Shown here piece by piece: positions 58,021 to 64,000 of a stretch of 64,000 nt of DNA. Made by a program: the position numbers and the translations under genes. Positions within the stretch are counted from its first letter, which is position 1. The number at the start of each line of letters is the position of its first letter. The notes beneath the pieces were generated by a model. The model was not told the DNA's origin, searched no databases, and saw only the letters and a program-made list of their open reading frames with translations. Origin of the DNA: Anaerolineales bacterium (lineage in GTDB: Bacteria > Chloroflexota > Anaerolineae > Anaerolineales > Villigracilaceae); NCBI GenBank assembly GCA_015075725.1, contig JABTTV010000001.1, forward strand, positions 4,517,223 through 4,581,222, in the 5' to 3' direction.

Positions 58021-61000
58021 CTACTTGAATTTGAAGTTTGCACGATGGACTGTGCCGTCAATCAACTTCACGACCAACTGGCGGCATGTGCCGGCCCATG
58101 ACTTTTCCGTTTTCCACACGAAGGTGTATTGGTCAGAAGATGGGTCATAGGACAGACTGCTCGAACCGGCTGTGAAAGTGGTTTCAACGCCATCCACAGG
58201 GGTAGTTGAACTACAAGCAATCGGTTCAGACTTGGGATAGCCCGCCGCGAAGATATTCAGTCCATGGCCACCGCCAAGGCTGAACTTCACAGGAATGGCG
58301 CGCCCGGCATTGACCAGATTCAACGTTGGCAGATTATCCACTGGTGAAAAGAAGCCTGTGAAATTATAGGTTACGGTGTACGAAGTGCTTGCGCTGTTCG
58401 TATTGCCGGCATTATCCATCGCGTAACAAGTCACGGACTTTGTTCCTACACTGCTGGTATCGAGCGCGTCACAACTTTGCGAAGCCAGACCGGAGAGTGC
58501 ATCTGCCGCACCGGATGTGACCGATGCTGAACCATTTAACATTACGGGATTGGGCGACACGACCGGGTTGAGGGTGGGCGGGGTGGTATCCACGACCCAG
58601 GAATGAGTGGCAGGGGTGGGATCGAGGTTACCTGCGCCGTCTCTGGCTCGTACTGCGAAGCCATGACTGCCATCGGTTAAACCAGTGAATACTGCTGGAC
58701 CGGTGCAGGCTGAGAACGAACCGCCATCCAGTGCGCATTCGAAGGTAAGGGATGCGGCTGGAGTCACATCATCGGAACCATGGAACGTGAAGGTTGCCGC
58801 GGCGCTGTTGGTGGGATTCACAGGTCCACTGTCAATCACTGTATCGGGCGGCGTTGTGTCACCGACGGTTGTATCTTCAGGTGTCACGATCGCGACGGCC
58901 CAGGTGGAGAAGTGACCGACGACGTTGCTGAAGCGAACGATGGCAGGCGTGCCGCTGGTCGGCTGTCCGAGCGCATCGAAGGTCTCGACCAGCACGCAGC
59001 CGTCGGCGGTCGGGACGTCCGCGCCCGAGCAGATCGGGAACGCCTGGTAGACGCTGCCGACCGCGTCGCCCTTGGTCACCAGCGTCGCCGTGCCGGCGTC
59101 GAGCGCGTCGAGGAGCGCGGTCTGCGTGGCGGCGTCGAGCTGGGCGAGGTCGATGTCGAACGAGAGCGTCGCGTCGCGATTCAGCGTCGGGACCGCGAAC
59201 ATGAACTGGTACGCCACGATGGGGTCGACAGTCGCGGGGGCCCCGCCCGCATCGACGCCGTCCTCCGACGCCAAGGCGACCGGATCGACGCGGGTGACCA
59301 TGAAGCTCACCGGCGTCTCGAAGGTTGCCGCCTGCACCTGCAGGTGCATCAGTGCCTCGGGGTGGGTCACCGCGAGGTCGAGCACGCCGCCGGGCGTGGT
59401 CCCGCTGATCCCGGTGTAGCCGGTCGCATCGAGCGAGATATCCCCGCCGACGGCACTGTCTCCCATATAGAATGTCCCCGTGCCCGTGGTCTCGACGGTG
59501 AGGTTGCCGCCCACGTCGGCCCCCGCGGACATGTCGACGGTAGCGTCGCCGTTGTCGACGACGACGAGATCGCCCCCCACGGTGGCGAGCGAGGACACGT
59601 CGATCGTCGTCATGGACGGGTTATCGCTGACCTCGAGGTTCCCTCCCACCGCCGCGAGCGACGACATGTCGATAGTCGTCATGGACCCGTTCTCGCTGAT
59701 GTCGACCGACCCACTGACCGTAGTCAGCGACGACAGGTCGATGACGGTCGCGGCGGTCCCGACCAGCGTGAGATCGCCGCCGATGCCGGTCACGCCCGAG
59801 ATCAGGATCGCGTTCAGCGCCGGGTTGCCGGAGAAGGACAGCGATCCGTCCACCGTCTCCAGCCCGCTCAAGTCCACGCTCTGCAGCGCGAGGTTGCCCG
59901 AGATCGTGATGTTGCCGCCGGCGCTCTGCAGGGCATGGAGGTCGATGACCAGCAGCTGATCGTTGCCGGTGAGGGTGACGTCGAGCCCGACGCTCGCCAC
60001 GTTCGGCACCACGAGATACTCGCGGCCATCCACGTTGATCATGACGATGCTGCCCGCCACCGCGTTCAGGCTGTCGAGCAGCGCCTGCGAGGTGGCGAGA
60101 TCGATGACCAGATCGTCCGGTGGCGGCGGCGGCAGGACCGCGCGGATGCGGTTGTTCTGCGTGTCGGCAATGAAAAGCGCGGCTCCCCTGACGCCCAGCC
60201 CCCAAATGTCCGAAAAGGTAGCGTCCAGCGCAGGGCCGCCGTCACCGGAGAAGCCGCTGACGCCCGTACCGGCGAAGACGGAGAGGATGCCGGTGTCGAG
60301 GTCGACCTTGAACACCTGGGCGTGATTCGAGACGTAGAGGTTGTCGGCCTCGTCGATGGCGATGCCATGAATATCACCGAGGTCCATGGTCGTCGCGTCA
60401 CCGAAGCCCGGCGGGGTGGCGCCGCCGCCCGCGATCGTGGTGATGATGTGGGTGACGGCGTCGATGCGACGCACGGTGTTCGTTCCCAGCTCGACCACGA
60501 ACAGATTGCCGGCGGCATCCGTGGCCACGCCACTGGGCGAGTTGAGACGCGCCGCCAGCGCATCACCGCCGTCGCCCTCCGAACCGCAATCTCCGGCCAC
60601 GCCGGAGCCGGCCACCCGGGTGATGACGCCGGTGGCGATGTCCACCTTGCGCACGGTGCAGTAAATGAACTCGGTGAAATACACGTTGCCGGTCGGGTCG
60701 ACCGCTATTCCCAGGGGTATCCCGATCCAGGCGTCTGTCGCCGGGCCGCCGTTGCCCCCGTGGCCGATGTAATCCAGGCCACGGCCCGCGAACGTGGTAA
60801 TCACGCCGCTGCCGAGATCCACCTGGCGCACGCGGTTCATGCCGACGTCCGCGATGTAGAGGATGTCGTCTGCCGGGCTGAGCGCGATGGCCTCTATTGA
60901 ACCGAGCTGCGCAGCGGTCGCCGGGCCGCCATCACCGCCGTCGCCATAAGCGCCGTTGCCGGCGATCGTGCTGATGACGCCACCCGGGCTGATGCGGCGT

Positions 61001-61254
61001 ATGCGGAGATTGCCGCTGTCGGCGATGTACACGGTGCCGTCGGCTGCGACTGCCACATCGGTCGGACCGCTGAGCGCGGCCGCGGTGGCCGGGCCGCCAT
61101 CACCCGAGAAGGTGGCGAGGCCGTTCCCGGCGATGGTGGTGACGCTCTGCGTAAGCGTTGCCGCGCGCGCGGGGTTGACAGGCGCAAGGCTAAGGACCAT
61201 TGCCAATATGATGACAACCGATATAGTGCGGTTTTTGTTTTGAATAGTGAACAT
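58021..61254 (-). CDS. Large secreted protein with NHL-type repeats, LRR-like repeats, Ig-like and PxKF domains
   Basis: The 1077-residue protein has a signal peptide (VVIILAMVLSLAPVNPARA at residues ~13-31). About residues 35-390 hold six NHL-type repeats (TIAGNG ... SGDGGPATAA ... PTDVAVAADGTVYIAD). Residues ~440-620 are stacked LRR/L-domain-like repeats (GGNLEVSDNPSMTTIDVSSL). After an unassigned section, an Ig-like block lies at ~800-900 and the C-terminal PxKF domain at ~975-1077 (FTGFFSPVDNLPTLNLVN ... RAIPVKFSL ... WKTEKSWAGTCRQLVVKLID). It sits inside the nar operon. The central 58.9-61.2 kb is clearly more GC-rich than the flanks. Function unknown; probably a surface protein. Confidence 0.8.
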   Translation of the reverse strand: MFTIQNKNRTISVVIILAMVLSLAPVNPARAATLTQSVTTIAGNGLATFSGDGGPATAAALSGPTDVAVAADGTVYIADSGNLRIRRISPGGVISTIAGNGAYGDGGDGGPATAAQLGSIEAIALSPADDILYIADVGMNRVRQVDLGSGVITTFAGRGLDYIGHGGNGGPATDAWIGIPLGIAVDPTGNVYFTEFIYCTVRKVDIATGVITRVAGSGVAGDCGSEGDGGDALAARLNSPSGVATDAAGNLFVVELGTNTVRRIDAVTHIITTIAGGGATPPGFGDATTMDLGDIHGIAIDEADNLYVSNHAQVFKVDLDTGILSVFAGTGVSGFSGDGGPALDATFSDIWGLGVRGAALFIADTQNNRIRAVLPPPPPDDLVIDLATSQALLDSLNAVAGSIVMINVDGREYLVVPNVASVGLDVTLTGNDQLLVIDLHALQSAGGNITISGNLALQSVDLSGLETVDGSLSFSGNPALNAILISGVTGIGGDLTLVGTAATVIDLSSLTTVSGSVDISENGSMTTIDMSSLAAVGGNLEVSDNPSMTTIDVSSLATVGGDLVVVDNGDATVDMSAGADVGGNLTVETTGTGTFYMGDSAVGGDISLDATGYTGISGTTPGGVLDLAVTHPEALMHLQVQAATFETPVSFMVTRVDPVALASEDGVDAGGAPATVDPIVAYQFMFAVPTLNRDATLSFDIDLAQLDAATQTALLDALDAGTATLVTKGDAVGSVYQAFPICSGADVPTADGCVLVETFDALGQPTSGTPAIVRFSNVVGHFSTWAVAIVTPEDTTVGDTTPPDTVIDSGPVNPTNSAAATFTFHGSDDVTPAASLTFECALDGGSFSACTGPAVFTGLTDGSHGFAVRARDGAGNLDPTPATHSWVVDTTPPTLNPVVSPNPVMLNGSASVTSGAADALSGLASQSCDALDTSSVGTKSVTCYAMDNAGNTNSASTSYTVTYNFTGFFSPVDNLPTLNLVNAGRAIPVKFSLGGGHGLNIFAAGYPKSEPIACSSTTPVDGVETTFTAGSSSLSYDPSSDQYTFVWKTEKSWAGTCRQLVVKLIDGTVHRANFKFK

Positions 61255-61278
61255 GGCTAAATTTTCCTTTCTAACGAA

Positions 61279-61404
<126 letters not shown>

Positions 61405-61443
61405 GCCATTGCTCCTTTTGCGGTTCGCGTATTGCGTATCGCA

Positions 61444-61854
61444 TTATGCGTTATTGAGTCTTGCTTCCGTATGAAGAATCAACTGCCATTGACCGCCGCG
61501 GTTCACCCAGACGGAAGAGGCGTTGAAAGCGCCAGAGATATCCTGTTCTTTGCTAAAGTTTTCCGTGACAATCTTATAGACTACGACTGCCATGTCGCTG
61601 GTTGGGAATGTCACTTCCGTTTCGGTCAGTGAATACTTTTGCAGGCTGCACCAACGCGTTCCCTCAATCTCATCGCTCTTGGCGTTGATTCCATACGCGT
61701 ATACGCCGCGGTAATCATCGGCGAAGAACTTGCCGAACTGCTCAGAAAACTCATCGAATTGTTCGGGATGTTTATTCTTTAGCGTTCCCCAAAGGGCGTT
61801 CTCGCTATCAATCAACGCCTTTTTCAGGGAACCATCCTTGATTTGCTCGTTCAT
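61444..61854 (-). CDS. SnoaL/DUF4440-like (NTF2-fold) protein
   Basis: A 136-residue protein of the NTF2-like superfamily: an N-terminal helix region (LKKALIDSENALWGTLKNKH), then DDYRGVYAYGINAKSDEIEG, and the closing AFNASSVWVNRGGQWQLILH, as in DUF4440. Enzyme or binding role unknown. It lies inside the nar operon between narG and the narH remnant. Confidence 0.77.
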   Translation of the reverse strand: MNEQIKDGSLKKALIDSENALWGTLKNKHPEQFDEFSEQFGKFFADDYRGVYAYGINAKSDEIEGTRWCSLQKYSLTETEVTFPTSDMAVVVYKIVTENFSKEQDISGAFNASSVWVNRGGQWQLILHTEARLNNA

Positions 61855-61928
61855 CGTCTAACTCCTTGGTTATCCCTCATCCCTTCACTCCTCTCCCAGT
61901 GGGAGGGGGGATGGGGTGAGGAAAACAA

Positions 61929-64000
61929 TCACCACTCCAACTTCTCCATCTTCCTCACCACGCAGTACGTATCGCGCGTGAACACGCCGATGGGTCCCCA
62001 ATAGTTGAAGCCGTAGGTGAACTGGGCGTAGCCGCCCGCCAGCAGGACGGGGTTGATGCGCGTGCGCGTCAGGCTGTTGTGACCGCCCGCGCGCTTGCCT
62101 TTGCGAATCTGCGACTTGGGGATGAAGACCGTGCGCTCGACCGCGTGATAGTACAGGCACGTCCCAGGCTGGACGCGGGCGCTGACCGCCGCGCGTGTCA
62201 CGACCACGCCGTTGTCGTTGTGGACTTCGACCCAGTCGTTATCCACAATGCCGACGCTTTCGGCTTCCTTGTCGTTCAACCAGACGGGATCCATGCCGCG
62301 CGAGAGGGTCAACATGCGGTGGTTGTCCTTGTAGGTCGAGTGGATGTTCCACTTGCCGTGCGGCGTGATGTAGTTCAGGATCAGGCTCTTATCGTCCACG
62401 GGGCTGTTCACGATGTCGCCGATCTTCTTCCAGTCGCCAGGCTTCGAGACCAGTTTGGGTTTGAACGTCGGCAGGTTTTCGCCGAAGTCCATGTAATACG
62501 GATGGTCAATGTAGAAGTGCTGGCGTCCCGTCAACGTGCGCCAGGGGACGCGCCGCTCCACGCTCAGGCACCAGGCGGAATACGCGCGCCCGTCGTTGAC
62601 TATGCCCGACCAGCACGGGCTGATGAGCGTGCGGCGCACCTGTCGCGTCAGATCGTAGAAGGTCATGCGCACGTCGCGCACGCCTTCGGCGAGATCCGCC
62701 AGCGGCATTCCGACTCGTTCTTCCTCATGCTTGAACGCCGCGTAGGAGACTTCTCCGTTCGTTTCGGGCGCAAGGAAGAGCAGGACGTTTGCCGCGTCAA
62801 GCGCGTCTTCCACCGACGGATATTTGTTCCCGCCCCATTCCACGCATCGCATGTGACGCGGGTCGGGCGAACCGCCGACGGGATTCTTCAGCAGGTCGTC
62901 GTAGAACTTCGCCACGTGGATTTGCACGCCGTTGCCGTTGATTCCGTCCGTGCGGATGTTGGGTCCCAGCGAGATGAACTTGTTGTAGAGGTTGGCGTAA
63001 TCGCGCTCCACCACGCGGATGTGCGGCATGGTCTTGCCTGGAATCGGTTCGCACTCGCCCGTTCGCCAGTCCAACACTTCGGCTTGCGAAAGTTCGTCGG
63101 GCGTGTCGTGCATGAGCGGACCCGTCACCACGTCCTTGAGCGGAGTCGGGAAGATATCGGGCGCCATTTCGCTGACTTTCCTGGCGAAGGCTTTGAAGAT
63201 TTCCCAGTCCGTCTTTGACTCCCACACGGGCGGCACAGCCTGCCCGAGCGGATGGACGAAGGAATGAAGGTCGGTGGTGTTCAGGTCGTTCTTCTCGTAC
63301 CAGAACGCGGCGGGCAGGACGATGTCCGAATACAACGCGGACGAGTCCATGCGGAAGTTGAGGTCAACCACGAGATCCATTTTGCCGCGCGGCGCGGGTT
63401 CGCGGAACTTGACGGTCTTGACCTTGTCCCTGGCGTGTTCCTCCGCGATGATGTTATCGTGCGTGCCGAGATAGTGACGCAGGAAGAACTCGTGTCCCTT
63501 CGCGCTGGATTGAATGGCGTTGCCGCGCCAGATGACCCACACCCGTGGCCAGTTCTCTTCCGCGTCGGGGTCGTCCACCGAGAATTCGAGTTTGCCGTCC
63601 TTGAGTTGTTGCGCCGTCCACTTGGAGAAATCTTCGGCGGTCTTCGCGCCCGCGGCTTCGGCGCCCTTCGCCACTTCAAACGAGTTGGTCTTGAACTGCG
63701 GGAAGTACGGCATCCAGCCCATGCGGACAGCCATCGCTTCCAAGTCCATCGCGTGACCCTTCGCCCATTTCGTCTTGGGCGGGATGGGCGCGTAATCGGT
63801 GAAGTCGCCTTCGTAGCGCCACTGGTCGCTGTTGACGTAATGCCACGTGGGGGATTGCTGTCGGCGCGGCGGCTTCTGCCAGTCGAGCGCGAACGCGAGA
63901 CTCGACCACGGCGCGACCAGAGTCAGTTTTTCCTGACCGACGTAATGGTTCATCCCGCCGCCGTTGACTCCGCAACAGCCGCACAGGATCAACGCGTATA
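61929..64000 (-). CDS. narG: Respiratory nitrate reductase alpha subunit, C-terminal part (5' partial)
   Basis: The frame is open to the end of the window, so the N-terminus with its Fe-S and first cofactor motifs lies beyond 64000. The visible ~690 residues are the C-terminal two-thirds of NarG: LILCGCCGVNGGGMNHYVGQ, then VIWRGNAIQSSAKGHEFFLR, DLNFRMDSSALYSDIVLPAA, FWYEKNDLNTTDLHSFVHPL, and the end domain LTLSRGMDPVWLNDKEAES with NYWGPIGVFTRDTYCVV. NarG is the molybdenum-containing catalytic subunit that reduces nitrate. Confidence 0.94.
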   Translation of the reverse strand, partial: YALILCGCCGVNGGGMNHYVGQEKLTLVAPWSSLAFALDWQKPPRRQQSPTWHYVNSDQWRYEGDFTDYAPIPPKTKWAKGHAMDLEAMAVRMGWMPYFPQFKTNSFEVAKGAEAAGAKTAEDFSKWTAQQLKDGKLEFSVDDPDAEENWPRVWVIWRGNAIQSSAKGHEFFLRHYLGTHDNIIAEEHARDKVKTVKFREPAPRGKMDLVVDLNFRMDSSALYSDIVLPAAFWYEKNDLNTTDLHSFVHPLGQAVPPVWESKTDWEIFKAFARKVSEMAPDIFPTPLKDVVTGPLMHDTPDELSQAEVLDWRTGECEPIPGKTMPHIRVVERDYANLYNKFISLGPNIRTDGINGNGVQIHVAKFYDDLLKNPVGGSPDPRHMRCVEWGGNKYPSVEDALDAANVLLFLAPETNGEVSYAAFKHEEERVGMPLADLAEGVRDVRMTFYDLTRQVRRTLISPCWSGIVNDGRAYSAWCLSVERRVPWRTLTGRQHFYIDHPYYMDFGENLPTFKPKLVSKPGDWKKIGDIVNSPVDDKSLILNYITPHGKWNIHSTYKDNHRMLTLSRGMDPVWLNDKEAESVGIVDNDWVEVHNDNGVVVTRAAVSARVQPGTCLYYHAVERTVFIPKSQIRKGKRAGGHNSLTRTRINPVLLAGGYAQFTYGFNYWGPIGVFTRDTYCVVRKMEKLEW

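Noticed and set aside
58780..60900. 706-codon open frame on the plus strand opposite the NHL gene
   Set aside because: It lacks domains and a ribosome binding site, its composition is Arg/His-rich, and it is the shadow of the GC-rich minus-strand gene that has clear NHL repeats.
62079..63218. 379-codon plus-strand open frame opposite narG
   Set aside because: Val/Arg/His-rich shadow of the narG coding strand; no family match.

Overview
The window is 64 kb of a bacterial chromosome. Gene content and style point to a Chloroflexota bacterium of the Anaerolineae type: an FtsW-penicillin-binding-protein fusion, many lipoproteins with Thr/Pro linkers, a Tad-type pseudopilin cluster, a membrane-bound NarGHJI nitrate reductase with very short promoter-to-ATG distances, and Chloroflexi-style intergenic repeats. 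This assignment is inference from content; there is no rRNA or tRNA gene in the window to confirm it.

Layout. 1-11.5 kb is mostly housekeeping: the 3' part of an FtsW/transpeptidase-like fusion, a 7Fe-type ferredoxin, superoxide dismutase, an EamA transporter, gluconokinase, a YbaK-type deacylase, a cupin, a two-S1-domain protein, ftsY-prfB (prfB with its programmed frameshift), thioredoxin, two paralogous lipoproteins and murA (with Asp in place of the catalytic Cys). 11.5-19.4 kb is a Tad locus: a prepilin peptidase followed by six TadE/TadG-like proteins, several with mucin-like Thr-Pro tracts. 19.4-21.7 kb is glmS behind a 380-nt leader that carries a glmS-ribozyme-like core. 21.7-31.6 kb holds a KASIII-like enzyme, dCMP deaminase, an Fe-S themed block (possible Fe-S-sensing repressor, DUF2834, IscX-like, nuoB, nuoCD, nuoI, Mrp) and a lipoprotein with peptidoglycan-binding repeats.

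31.7-53.8 kb is accessory and almost entirely on the minus strand: a cytochrome b-ferredoxin fusion beside a copper-type P-ATPase, methyltransferases, a hydrolase, a GNAT protein, a GH99-like lipoprotein, small membrane proteins, and a locally amplified family of about 300-residue winged-helix-like proteins (four full copies and two remnants). Inside it, at 39843-40628, is an ArsM-like methyltransferase with an in-frame UGA exactly at the conserved family Cys, followed by a hairpin that fits a bacterial SECIS element: a probable selenoprotein and the strongest novel signal here.

52.7-64 kb is the nitrate-respiration block on the minus strand, transcribed narG, (SnoaL-like), (narH 5' remnant), (1077-residue secreted NHL/PxKF protein), narH, narJ, narI, FmdE-like, hemerythrin, SLAC1/TehA channel. 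The narG-narH junction has been opened by foreign-looking DNA, and a diverged second copy of the narH start marks the break. Nitrate reduction, copper transport, the cytochrome b fusion and the complex I module together suggest a facultative anaerobe with a branched respiratory chain (inference).
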